A stretch of DNA of 64,000 bases from Ilyomonas limi. Lineage in GTDB: Bacteria; Bacteroidota; Bacteroidia; Chitinophagales; Chitinophagaceae. Below are positions 6,769 to 15,852 of this stretch, one piece after another. The DNA is taken from assembly GCF_005233845.1 (NCBI RefSeq), contig NZ_SZQL01000015.1, positions 98,068-162,067 on the forward strand, given 5' to 3'. A program made the position numbers and the translations under genes. Numbering within the stretch: position 1 is the stretch's first letter; each line of letters opens with the position of its first letter. A model generated the notes under the pieces. That model saw nothing but the letters and a program-made list of their open reading frames with translations. It searched no databases and was not told where the DNA came from.

Positions 6769-8928
6769 CTATTCCAGCACTTTAAGATAGCGTGCCATCC
6801 AGTAAGGCAACAAATATTCATCGCCTGCCAATTCCTCTTTTCCACCATCACCGCCATCGAGTATAAAAGCATTGGTATTATGGCGATGCATGGGAACTTC
6901 ATCCGGCGGCAACAATTCTTTTGTACGCTGTTCACGAAAATTTGGTGGAAGTAAAACAATATCTTTACGATGCGAGTTTTTTATATTCCAGCGAATAAGA
7001 TCCATTGGAAAGCCACGCAAATGCCAAAGCGTTGATTCTTTATCAAAAGCACCGGAAGTGCCTAAGCTTATCAAATTCCATAACGCATTTCTTTCTGGTT
7101 TTTCTATTTGCCAATGGTCACGGATTACATCCGCATATTGCTTTTTCAACTGATCGTTAAAAGCATAATTATACAACACCCAATAGGTTAAAAAAGCCAT
7201 TTCATCATCCGAGTGATTCCAGTCTTCGCCCACCACAACGCCTTCAGATAACACCACTTTTGTAGGCTTGAGATTTTCGCAGGGAACAAGAATATTTTTA
7301 AGATAACCATGATCGTTCATTAATCTTAATGCTTCTTTTTTATACAGTTCTTTTCCTGTTAAAGCATATCCCAACTGCAAGCCCGCAATAATAGTTGTGC
7401 TGCCGAGTTTTCTATCGCCAACGGTTGAAGGAAATGAATTAATGTATTCGGGATTCCATTTGCCCCACATGGTTGGCTTGCCATCTGCATCAATAAAATA
7501 ATAATTGTTATCAATAATGTGGGTGAGAATTTTATCCATAAAATTTGCTACTCTTTTTTTCTCCGCAGCTGTTTCTGCAGTCATTTCATTCATCACTGCA
7601 GCTACCCATATATAAGCCACAAATTCATCGCTGCTCGTGGTTCCTTTCCATTCCCATTGACCATTAGGTGATTCGTGCCAGCGTTCAGGATCAGAATGTT
7701 TGAAACCAATTCTTTCAAAGGTTCTTGCCGGAAAACCTTTTAACGGGTTAATGGAAATAAGTCTTTCAAATGCTTCAAACGCTTCCCAGGCATAACGCTT
7801 AGCCAGCGTGTCTTTTGTAACCGCATAGCAGAATGCCTGGCTGCCGAGATAAAAAGAACTCCATAAGCCATCGTTGTCTGTATCGGTAAGTTGTGAAGTG
7901 GTTATATCGACTGGAACGGTGAAAGTAATATTCGAAATAAAGCCATAACGAATGTGTCTTTGTCTTATATCATCCTGGAAATATTTTGCTTTTTCGGCAA
8001 GTGTTTGCGAGATGAATTCAATTTTATTCAATCCAGTGGGTGTGAGCAGGTAAACATTGCCTTTACTGTCTGAAGTTATGCCTATCACTTTGTCTTCATT
8101 CAGCCATCTTTTTGAAGCATAATAATGATAACTTCCTTCGGGTTGACGCATATAAGCGCCTTCGTTTGTACCCGCCCAAATTGTATTGTTTACCGTACTC
8201 AAGCAATTGATATTTTCAACCGGCACTTTTGTTTGAAGCGTAAGAGACGTATCACCGTTTTTGTTGCTAATACCATAATAACCTTGTGAAGTAGCGAGTA
8301 TAATTTCATCCTTTTTAAAACTCATGGAATGCAGATCGTTGCCCTTGTGCAGTACTTTGAAATTATTACCATCCAATTTATAAACAGCTTGTTTACTAAG
8401 CGCATAAAAAACACCGTCATTTATTGTTACCAATAAAAAATCAACGTTTGGTTTGGTAAGATGTATCCATTTATCACCGGTAAAAATATCGGCTGCATCT
8501 TTACCTGTTAAAAGGATATTTCCATTCGCAGCTACTGCCAGCATGGAGTATTTTCCTTTCGGCAGCTTTGAAAACGGAACACCTGCATAACCATTCGTGA
8601 GCACTTCATCTTCATATAAATAATACAAATGCTTTGCGCCTTCCTGCACTGCAATATCAACCGGAATTTTTTTTGCAAGCGGTGTATAACGAATGTCTTT
8701 TGCTACTTGTTTATCAAACACTTTGTACAGCCCATTTTCTGCCAGCACATACACAATGTCATTGTAATCTGTTACTGTTTTTTTTAAAGTGATTCCCTGT
8801 AGCGATTCGGGCATTTCATATTTTACAGAAATGGCCTGTTTAAAAAGCGTGTCAGGCTCAGCAAATGCAACAGAAGAAACAAGAACAGAAAAAAGAAATA
8901 ATAAACAAACAGAAAAAGATTTCCACAT
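6769..8928 (-). CDS. Secreted two-domain protein of unknown function in the PUL (propeller-like plus helical toroid-like)
   Basis: I do not recognise a characterised family. The 719-residue product has a signal peptide cleaved after VAFA (residue 23). Residues 30-305 are short beta repeats of the kind that fold as a beta-propeller, such as DIVYVLAENGLYKVF, NTIWAGTNEGAYM and GNVYLLTPTGLNKI. Residues 310-719 are rich in amphipathic helices with Trp/Tyr-rich turns, as in (alpha/alpha)6 toroids of glycosidases and polysaccharide lyases. Polar clusters that could form an active site are DTDNDG (349-354), SSDEF (432-436), GEDWNHSDDEM (567-577) and MHRHNTN (680-686). It is the last gene of the minus-strand SusCD cluster, 177 bp after susD, so it is probably a glycan-active enzyme or binding protein of that locus. 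Function is inference from context. Confidence 0.7.
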   Translation of the reverse strand: MWKSFSVCLLFLFSVLVSSVAFAEPDTLFKQAISVKYEMPESLQGITLKKTVTDYNDIVYVLAENGLYKVFDKQVAKDIRYTPLAKKIPVDIAVQEGAKHLYYLYEDEVLTNGYAGVPFSKLPKGKYSMLAVAANGNILLTGKDAADIFTGDKWIHLTKPNVDFLLVTINDGVFYALSKQAVYKLDGNNFKVLHKGNDLHSMSFKKDEIILATSQGYYGISNKNGDTSLTLQTKVPVENINCLSTVNNTIWAGTNEGAYMRQPEGSYHYYASKRWLNEDKVIGITSDSKGNVYLLTPTGLNKIEFISQTLAEKAKYFQDDIRQRHIRYGFISNITFTVPVDITTSQLTDTDNDGLWSSFYLGSQAFCYAVTKDTLAKRYAWEAFEAFERLISINPLKGFPARTFERIGFKHSDPERWHESPNGQWEWKGTTSSDEFVAYIWVAAVMNEMTAETAAEKKRVANFMDKILTHIIDNNYYFIDADGKPTMWGKWNPEYINSFPSTVGDRKLGSTTIIAGLQLGYALTGKELYKKEALRLMNDHGYLKNILVPCENLKPTKVVLSEGVVVGEDWNHSDDEMAFLTYWVLYNYAFNDQLKKQYADVIRDHWQIEKPERNALWNLISLGTSGAFDKESTLWHLRGFPMDLIRWNIKNSHRKDIVLLPPNFREQRTKELLPPDEVPMHRHNTNAFILDGGDGGKEELAGDEYLLPYWMARYLKVLE

Positions 8929-9105
8929 GCGTAGCTTGATTTTATAAATGGTTTATAAATCTTGCATTTTTTTGTACCTGGCTTTTGTACAAGTATTAAA
9001 CTCCGTTGCGTCGCACACCTGTACTGATGTAAAGGCACGAGCTGAGCCATGAGCTATGAAAAAACACTTACAGCTCATCGTTCGCGACGCTTGCAGCTTA
9101 CATTT

Positions 9106-10755
9106 TTATTGTAACAACCACATCTTTGAATGTTCATCATCCACGGCAGGAACGAGGTCTGCAACGCCGGCATCGTAAGCGTCTTTGTTTTGGCCTAATT
9201 CATTGCCCGGATAACGGTAACGTAATGGGAACTCGAAAGTAGAAAGGTTGCCGTTTTTGAAAATATAAGGCAATTGTGTACGGCGTATATCGAGATATGT
9301 TTCTGTAGTAACAAGGAATAAAGCCAGCCATTTTTGATCGGCTATTTTTGCCAGTTTTCCTGCTTCATCTGCAGGCAATGTAACAGATGGTTGTGCGAGA
9401 TAAGTAGTTATCTCAGTATCTGCAATTCCCCAGCGTTGCATGGAATAAGTAATGCCTTTGCGATAGTATGCATCTGCATCACCGGTTATCATGCCTTTTG
9501 CAGCAGCTTCGGCCAAAATAAACTGCACCTCATCACTGTTCATGATCATCGCTTTTAGTAAAGGATGGCTGTTTTGCCGGAAGAGCTGCGAAAATTTGGA
9601 CACTTTGAAATTGCCAACCACACCACCATCCTGCGTGTTATAATGACCGTTACCATTTTTATAATCGCCGGGCATGCCTGCTATAAAGCCAACATACAAT
9701 TTATTTGAATCCAAAATGTTTGAAGCCTGTGCAGCAATGGCAGGATTACTGCGATCAATATATTCCCAGGTAGAAGTATAACTAAACCCGTTAGGATCGG
9801 TTATAGCAAGCGAAACACCGTTTTGTGCAGGATCGCTTGTCCAGGGTTGTTCAACCGGTGCAATCCAAACCTGCAATCGCGGATCGTTGTATTCCGTTAA
9901 TTTATCAACAAGTGTTTTTGCCGGTCTTCTCTTATCAAACTCTTCATTGCCTTCCCAGTTCAATGTGCCGCCATTCCACGAATTATCTGCATTTGTTCCA
10001 ATATAACTGATGGATGCATTATCGCCTGCCTCCGTAAAAACGGGTGTAGCAGGATTATTTAAAATTGCTTGCATTTGCGTGCCTGCATCTGCCAATTTAT
10101 TAGAAGCCCGCATCAGCAAGCGAAGCTTTAATGAGTTTGCAAATTTTTGCCATTGAATTTTTTGTCCGCCAAACATCAGATCATAAGAAGAAGAAATTTC
10201 TTCTGTGCCCTGTGCTATCCATGTGTTGGCCTGATCCAGTTCGTTTAATAAACCGGTATAAATATCTTGCTGCTTATCGTATTTGGGGTAAAGGATGCCT
10301 TCTCTTCCTTTCAGCGCTTCGGAGTAATAAATATCTCCATAAAAATCAGTGATAAAGGAAAACAGCAACACTCTGAAAATGGTAAAAATACCTTTGTGCG
10401 AAAGCGAACCTCTTTTATCTGCCAAACCGATAGCACCATCAACCAGTTTTAAAATATCCATTGCAGCGTACAGATCATCGGCAGGCGTTTTAAAACCATC
10501 ATAGTAATTATCGCCGCCCTGGAAATTTCTTTCCATATATTGAACAGCGCCGGGTAATTTACTGTTCTCGTAACCTCTTTCCTGGTAAAAAAGGGTCGTA
10601 TTTTTAATAATGGATGATAAAAGGAAGGGATCATTTACCGACTCGGTCGCATCGAGTTGTCTTAGAATATCGTCATTCCGTAAAGCATCTTTACTACAGG
10701 AGGCAACTGCAATAATGGCTAACAGGACGAATGTTTTTATTAAAAAAGATTTCAT
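9106..10755 (-). CDS. susD-like: SusD/RagB-family outer-membrane glycan-binding lipoprotein (SusD-like_2 type)
   Basis: SusD proteins sit on the cell surface as the lid of the SusC channel and bind oligosaccharides for import. The 549-residue product has a lipoprotein signal with lipobox VASC (C20). Its TPR-like helical core carries typical stretches: FGGQKIQWQKFANSLKLRLL, a DEVQFILAEAAAKG segment that recurs in SusD-like_2 proteins, and a C-terminal PLRYRYPGNELGQN. It follows susC by 194 bp, which is wide for a SusCD pair. The gap contains two copies of the susD leader and start codon (10751-10792 and 10840-10881). Confidence 0.93.
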   Translation of the reverse strand: MKSFLIKTFVLLAIIAVASCSKDALRNDDILRQLDATESVNDPFLLSSIIKNTTLFYQERGYENSKLPGAVQYMERNFQGGDNYYDGFKTPADDLYAAMDILKLVDGAIGLADKRGSLSHKGIFTIFRVLLFSFITDFYGDIYYSEALKGREGILYPKYDKQQDIYTGLLNELDQANTWIAQGTEEISSSYDLMFGGQKIQWQKFANSLKLRLLMRASNKLADAGTQMQAILNNPATPVFTEAGDNASISYIGTNADNSWNGGTLNWEGNEEFDKRRPAKTLVDKLTEYNDPRLQVWIAPVEQPWTSDPAQNGVSLAITDPNGFSYTSTWEYIDRSNPAIAAQASNILDSNKLYVGFIAGMPGDYKNGNGHYNTQDGGVVGNFKVSKFSQLFRQNSHPLLKAMIMNSDEVQFILAEAAAKGMITGDADAYYRKGITYSMQRWGIADTEITTYLAQPSVTLPADEAGKLAKIADQKWLALFLVTTETYLDIRRTQLPYIFKNGNLSTFEFPLRYRYPGNELGQNKDAYDAGVADLVPAVDDEHSKMWLLQ

Positions 10756-10792
10756 CTGAAAATTTTTTATTGTTTTATAGGTCAGATGGAAC
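10751..10792. repeat. Direct repeat copy 1, spanning the susD start codon
   Basis: A 27-bp stretch (10751-10777) covering the susD start and leader is repeated exactly at 10840-10866. The match continues at lower identity for 15 more bases, with four mismatches over 42 bp. Confidence 0.9.
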
Positions 10793-10839
10793 TTCGCATC
10801 TTTTATTTCTCTGTATGTTAAAGATTTGCCATGCTCCGT

Positions 10840-10881
10840 TTCATCTGAAAATTTTTTATTGTTTTAAAAGTCGGATGTAAC
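10840..10881. repeat. Direct repeat copy 2, upstream duplicate of the susD leader
   Basis: This is the second copy of the susD leader. It carries its own ATG-AAA at 10844, which opens an 8-codon frame (MKRSMANL, then TAA at 10818). The copies are 89 bp apart, which suggests a tandem duplication of the leader. Confidence 0.9.
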
Positions 10882-10949
10882 CTGCATTTTACCGCTCGTA
10901 AGATGAGTAATGTCCGGTTTCCTATTTCAATTTTTACCCTAATTAAAAA

Positions 10950-13900
10950 TTAAAATTGAACTGCCAGTTTTACTCCATAAGAACGGATGCTTGGCAAGGT
11001 CGCTCTTAAAACTCCCTGGTTGGTTCCTACACCTGTAAAAGCAGACTCCGGATCCTCATTCCTGCCGGAAGCATTCCATTGAAATACATTTCTTCCTATC
11101 AGAGATACGACCAGGTTATTAAGCCTGTAACGGCTTATCAATTTACCGGGTAAAGTATAGGAAAGCGAAATTTCCCGCATTTTAAAATTGGTCGCATCGA
11201 ATGTTCTTGTGCGGGAAAAATCCCAGATAACATCGCCATAACTATTGTAAGGAATTTGATAGAACGTATTGTTGGGATCAGCGCCGTTAACAATGTAATC
11301 AGCATCGGTTGGCGTTTCACCTGTAAAGTCGGGTCTTACAAAAACACCATGCGCATAGCTGGCATCGTTCCAGTCGGAGCGTTGGCCATCATTATTATTA
11401 TTGATGGCTTCATACTGGCTGGAACCTTCAGCCGGCCAGGGGAGACCGCCATGCTCGGAATCACGTCCACCTGTCCACCATGGATTGTTTGGTCCTGAAC
11501 CTAAAGTAGTAAATGCTCTGCCGTTTGATTCGAGATATTGCTGGTTGACGGAAATATACTCGCCGCCCTGGCGAAAACTTCCAACCAGGTTTAATGCAAA
11601 TTGTTTGTAACGAAGGGTAGTATTCAATCCCAAAATATAATCGGGATTAAAGTTGCCTAACTTTTCACGGTCGCTTTCATCACCTGATACCTGAAACTCT
11701 CCACCTTCGCTGTTTAACAAATACATGCCTGCATATTTGCCAGTCTTGACTTTCATGATGGGATTTTGTTCGTAAATATTTCCAATCTCTTCGCCCACTG
11801 CAATTTTTACCCTTGTTTTTCCATCATAATCTGCGAATACATATCCGTTGGGAGCAAACTTATCAGATAGTCTTGTAATGGTTGCTTTGTAGTGTGTAAA
11901 GCTTGCAGAAACATCCCAGTTCCAGTTTTTTGAACGGACCGGATTCAGTGTTAATCCCCATTCAAAACCTTTGTTTCTCACATCACCAATATTGGTTAAC
12001 ACACCGCTATAACCTGTTCCTTCAACGGTAGGGATATTATCAATCTGGTTCTTCTGATCCTTGATAAAATAAGTGAAATCAAATCGCAGCAGATTATTCC
12101 ACATCCACACATCAATACCTGCTTCTTTTGTTACTGAATGCTGCGGCTTTATAAATGGATCGACCAAGGAAGCATTAATGCTTACCGTTTTTATAGCGCC
12201 CCAATCGCTGGCATCATAAGTATAAGTATCTACAGAACGACGACGTGTTAAACCGTTGCCAACATCAGCCCAGGCAACTCTCGGTTTTACAAGATTGAAA
12301 ACTTTGGGAAGGCTGAATGTTTCTGAAGCAACCCAGCTTAACGATGCGGAGGGATAGAAATAATGTATTTTTTCTTCGCTTAAAATCCCTTTCCAGTCGT
12401 TTCTGCCTGTAGCATCGAGATAAAGCTGATTGGCATAACCGAGTGTTGCAGTTCCATAGGCACTGTAAGATTGGCCCGTTCCCCAACTGGAAGAAGAAAC
12501 ATACAACTGCCCCGGCATGGCATTGGTTAAAGTGAAAATAGACGGGGTGGAAAGTTTGCCGGCCGTGTTTTCAAGACTGTTGTTATTGGTGTACGCATAA
12601 TTTCCACCAACAGAAACATTCACCGAAAACTTACCAAAATTGTTGTTGTAAGTAAGAATGGCATCGGAGTTTACCATCAAACTGTTGTTCGTTCCGGTAA
12701 CATACTGACCATCGCCAATATTAAACTTATCGCTCATGTTGGTTTTACCCCATGATTGCCTCAGTTCATAATCTTCACGCACATTCTCCATGCCTGTGCG
12801 AACCATTAAAGAAAATGCGTTTGATAACCGCCAGTCTAACTGCAGTTTGCCAAAATAATTATCACGGGTAAAGCGATGTATTTTTTCATAGGTTGTCCAC
12901 CAGGGATTATCGGTATCCACGTCAACACCATTATCTTTCATAATAGCACCATTCTGCTGGATGTTTTCATTACCATCCAGCCAGTAATTTCTCATTTGAG
13001 AAAGCGGCTGCAGATTAGTTGGGAAATTGAATAATAAATTATTGATAACACTGTTGGAACCAACGCTGTTTGCTTTATTGGGCGAATAGGTTCTTATATA
13101 GCTTGCGTTTACAGAAACCCTGATATTCTTTGTGAGCAAATAATCGCTGTTGAAAGTAATGCCTGTTTGATCTGTTTTGGTATTTGGCATTACTCCTTTG
13201 TTATCCATTTTTGATAACGATAAACGGAACGAACCTTTATCATAATTACCAAATACATTAATATTATTAGTTAAAGTATTACCGGTTTGCAAATAAGTTT
13301 TCAGCCTGTTTTCATGCGATGAAAGCATCGGTCCGGTCTTCCATTCCTGCGCCTGCACATCCCAATAATCCGAAGTAAATTTCCCATCCAGTTTTGGTCC
13401 CCAGGTATCGGTGTTGTCGTACTGCCATTCAAAAGCCCTTTCACCCTGTCCATACAACGTTTGTTCCTCAATAAACTGGTAAGGCTGATCCCAAACTGAA
13501 GAAGCCGTATAAGAAACGCCTAACCCCCTTTTGCCACCACGGCCGGATTTTGTAGTAATCATGACAACGCCGTTACCACCTTCTGCACCGTATAATGCAC
13601 CTGCACTTCCGCCTTTCAGGACGGTTACACTTTCTATATCTTCGGGATTGAGTTGTGACAGAATATTACCAAAGTCAACACCATCTTTTGGTGTAAAAGT
13701 TTGGGTTCCCACCGGTATTCCATCAATCACATATAAAGGCTGCGATCTTACAGAAATATCGGCGCCACTGCTAAGTGAAGGCATGGTGGTAGTACCACGA
13801 ATATTCACCAACACAGAAGAGGTAGGATCGCTGCTTAAGCTAACAATGTTAACACCGCTTACCTTTCCATCCAAGGATTTAAGTAAGTTGGGATTGGCAG

Positions 13901-14330
13901 CCTTCACCAGGTCTTCGGACTTTACTTCAGCAACCGAATAACCGAGTGAACGCTTACTTCGTGTAAGTCCGAGTGCTGTTACAACCACGGTAGAGAGTTG
14001 ATTGGTAGATGACTGCAATTCCACATTTATAGTGGTTTGGTTACCAACAGCAATTTCCTGTGTTTGATAACCTACAGCCTGAAAAACAAGTGTTGGGTTT
14101 GCGCCGGAAACAGTGATGGTAAATTCACCATTTTTATTAGTAGCAACCGTGTTGGAAGTGCCTTTTTCAACAACGGTTATGCCTTCAACAGCACCTGTGG
14201 AATCTCTTACCGAACCTCTTACCGTTTTCTTTGTTTCTTGGGCTGTTGATTGCTGCAGCGATAATGCTGTAAAAAAGCATAATAAGATGCAGGACGCAAC
14301 AAAGCGGGAAAGCCTGGTTTGTGTTCTCAT
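10950..14330 (-). CDS. susC-like: SusC/RagA-family TonB-dependent oligosaccharide transporter
   Basis: SusC proteins are outer-membrane beta-barrels that import glycans with energy from TonB-ExbBD. The 1126-residue product has a signal peptide cleaved after QQSTA (residue 30). A carboxypeptidase-regulatory-like (beta-sandwich) domain follows at about 36-115 (VRGSVRDSTGAVEGITVVEK). The plug domain covers about 120-240 and includes the SusC signatures PLYVIDGIPV and DIESVTVLKGGSAGALYGAE. The rest is barrel, ending in the outer-membrane terminal phenylalanine (KLAVQF). It is full length for the family. It is transcribed after the sialidase-fold gene and before susD. Confidence 0.96.
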   Translation of the reverse strand: MRTQTRLSRFVASCILLCFFTALSLQQSTAQETKKTVRGSVRDSTGAVEGITVVEKGTSNTVATNKNGEFTITVSGANPTLVFQAVGYQTQEIAVGNQTTINVELQSSTNQLSTVVVTALGLTRSKRSLGYSVAEVKSEDLVKAANPNLLKSLDGKVSGVNIVSLSSDPTSSVLVNIRGTTTMPSLSSGADISVRSQPLYVIDGIPVGTQTFTPKDGVDFGNILSQLNPEDIESVTVLKGGSAGALYGAEGGNGVVMITTKSGRGGKRGLGVSYTASSVWDQPYQFIEEQTLYGQGERAFEWQYDNTDTWGPKLDGKFTSDYWDVQAQEWKTGPMLSSHENRLKTYLQTGNTLTNNINVFGNYDKGSFRLSLSKMDNKGVMPNTKTDQTGITFNSDYLLTKNIRVSVNASYIRTYSPNKANSVGSNSVINNLLFNFPTNLQPLSQMRNYWLDGNENIQQNGAIMKDNGVDVDTDNPWWTTYEKIHRFTRDNYFGKLQLDWRLSNAFSLMVRTGMENVREDYELRQSWGKTNMSDKFNIGDGQYVTGTNNSLMVNSDAILTYNNNFGKFSVNVSVGGNYAYTNNNSLENTAGKLSTPSIFTLTNAMPGQLYVSSSSWGTGQSYSAYGTATLGYANQLYLDATGRNDWKGILSEEKIHYFYPSASLSWVASETFSLPKVFNLVKPRVAWADVGNGLTRRRSVDTYTYDASDWGAIKTVSINASLVDPFIKPQHSVTKEAGIDVWMWNNLLRFDFTYFIKDQKNQIDNIPTVEGTGYSGVLTNIGDVRNKGFEWGLTLNPVRSKNWNWDVSASFTHYKATITRLSDKFAPNGYVFADYDGKTRVKIAVGEEIGNIYEQNPIMKVKTGKYAGMYLLNSEGGEFQVSGDESDREKLGNFNPDYILGLNTTLRYKQFALNLVGSFRQGGEYISVNQQYLESNGRAFTTLGSGPNNPWWTGGRDSEHGGLPWPAEGSSQYEAINNNNDGQRSDWNDASYAHGVFVRPDFTGETPTDADYIVNGADPNNTFYQIPYNSYGDVIWDFSRTRTFDATNFKMREISLSYTLPGKLISRYRLNNLVVSLIGRNVFQWNASGRNEDPESAFTGVGTNQGVLRATLPSIRSYGVKLAVQF

Positions 14331-14498
14331 AAGCTGATTAATATTTTATTATTGAAAAGAGATATTGCTGTGACTGATCAATTTCCCGATGCTCAAAATC
14401 TTCAGTTCCTATGGTATATATGGCTAAGATGCTCTATGTTTCTGATTTCGCTTGCAGTTGTTTATTGCTAAATTACCTGAACGATTCTGTCATCAAAA

Positions 14499-14506
14499 CA
14501 AATTTA
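14499..14506 (-). promoter_or_regulatory. Possible -7 box (TAAATTTG) upstream of susC
   Basis: The minus-strand octamer TAAATTTG fits TAnnTTTG, with a TTG about 24 bp further upstream. It would give susC its own transcript with a leader of about 160 nt, inside the 290-bp gap after the sialidase-fold gene. The AT-rich context makes chance matches likely. Confidence 0.3.
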
Positions 14507-14620
14507 ATTTAATAAATTATAAAATTTATACAATGCATTAGCATCTTATTGTATAATATTATCATGGTTAATTTCTTTTAATAAATTCACTTTCATTATG
14601 GCTATCATCTTTCTGGTTGC

Positions 14621-15802
14621 TTAAAGACTTTTTACATCTATGCAAACATATTTGATTGATTTGCCTGCATGCTCTTTATGATAAGAATAGGTGATATGAA
14701 CAAGACCATCCGAAGTTTGTATAACACTTGGATATGAAAAACTTCCTGCGCCTTTTTCTTCGTTTTCAAGCGTATACTTTTTAGACCATGTTTTTCCTTC
14801 GTCATTGGACACATACAGCGAAAGCCTGTATCTGCCACCTTCGATATCGTTGCCAACAAAAAGCCATCTTCCATCTTTCAAAACACAAACTTCTACGCTT
14901 GCTGTATTGGGAATATCTGTTTTTATAGCAGCAGACCACGATGCACCACTATCCTTCGACGTACTTGTTTGCACCCTGTTTGGTTCATCACCGCTGTCCC
15001 GCATTAAGGCAATAATATCTCCATTCTTTCGCTGAGCAAGTGCCGGCTGAATAGGGCCTCTGCCAACAACAGGCAGCGAAGGTTTCCAGGTTGCGCCATC
15101 ATCATCCGAAATTGCCATTAAGGACATATTAAAACCATCAGAGTATAAAGGCAGAATTATTTTGCCATTTTTTAAGATAAGGGGATGAATGCGCGTCATC
15201 CAGCCGGTGCTTCTTTTTGCAAGGTCTTTACTTGCTTCAATGATCATTTCGTCATAAGGTGGCGCATACGCAGACCAGCCGCTACCTTGTTCCGGAAGTT
15301 GTTTCAATTTTGCTTCTGTTTCCTTAGCAAAACGTTCATCAGGTTTTATTAAAATATCATCCTGCCAGTTCCAGGTTGGTGCTTTATCTCCATCATAATC
15401 AACAGATGTTTTGAAACGTAAAACAGCATGTTCCCAGCGATTTGCCTGAACAGCTATCCAAACAAGAAACAATTTTCCTTTTGCATTTAAGAATAATACC
15501 GGGTTACAATCCGGAAGACCATATGTATCTGCAAGCTCAAAAGGAGGACTCCATTCAGAACTTCCCTTTCTTAATCTTGCTCCCATAATTTTTACATCGT
15601 CTGCAGTTCGCTCTCCACTGCCATAAAACCATGCAACCAGCAGATCGCCGTTAGGTAAACTAACAATACTGCTGCCATGAACATGTTTTTCCTGCATAGG
15701 AAAAATCAACTGTGCATTCTTTGTTTGTACAGGTTGCCTCTCTTGTGCCGGGGCTGACAAAAAGTTTATAAAAAGAAAAAATAAGAGAACGATTTTTTTC
15801 AT
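14621..15802 (-). CDS. Secreted sialidase-fold protein (BNR/Asp-box repeats, BNR_2 type)
   Basis: The 393-residue product has a signal peptide (first 19-20 residues) and a six-bladed propeller pattern with three Asp-boxes of the SxDxGxxW type: SDDDGATW (232-239), SKDSGASW (282-289) and SNDEGKTW (332-339). Members of this fold include exo-alpha-sialidases, but many BNR_2 proteins act on other sugars or acids. The canonical RIP motif is not intact; the nearest stretch is MTRIHPLI around residue 203. Other conserved-looking parts are GERTADDVKIMGARL (63-77) and GLPDCNPVLF (95-104). It is a secreted PUL enzyme candidate whose sialidase activity is uncertain. It lies 50 bp after the aldolase gene and upstream of susC. 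Confidence 0.75.
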   Translation of the reverse strand: MKKIVLLFFLFINFLSAPAQERQPVQTKNAQLIFPMQEKHVHGSSIVSLPNGDLLVAWFYGSGERTADDVKIMGARLRKGSSEWSPPFELADTYGLPDCNPVLFLNAKGKLFLVWIAVQANRWEHAVLRFKTSVDYDGDKAPTWNWQDDILIKPDERFAKETEAKLKQLPEQGSGWSAYAPPYDEMIIEASKDLAKRSTGWMTRIHPLILKNGKIILPLYSDGFNMSLMAISDDDGATWKPSLPVVGRGPIQPALAQRKNGDIIALMRDSGDEPNRVQTSTSKDSGASWSAAIKTDIPNTASVEVCVLKDGRWLFVGNDIEGGRYRLSLYVSNDEGKTWSKKYTLENEEKGAGSFSYPSVIQTSDGLVHITYSYHKEHAGKSIKYVCIDVKSL

Positions 15803-15852
15803 TAGGCAATTGTTAGAACTGGTTGTTTAAAGCTATTTGGAAATATAGTTGG

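Noticed and set aside
6314..6954. Two opposing frames of 104 and 112 codons in the long gap before the 719-residue gene
   Set aside because: They lie on opposite strands, have low-complexity composition, and the second overlaps the end of the real gene at 6769. No family resemblance was seen.
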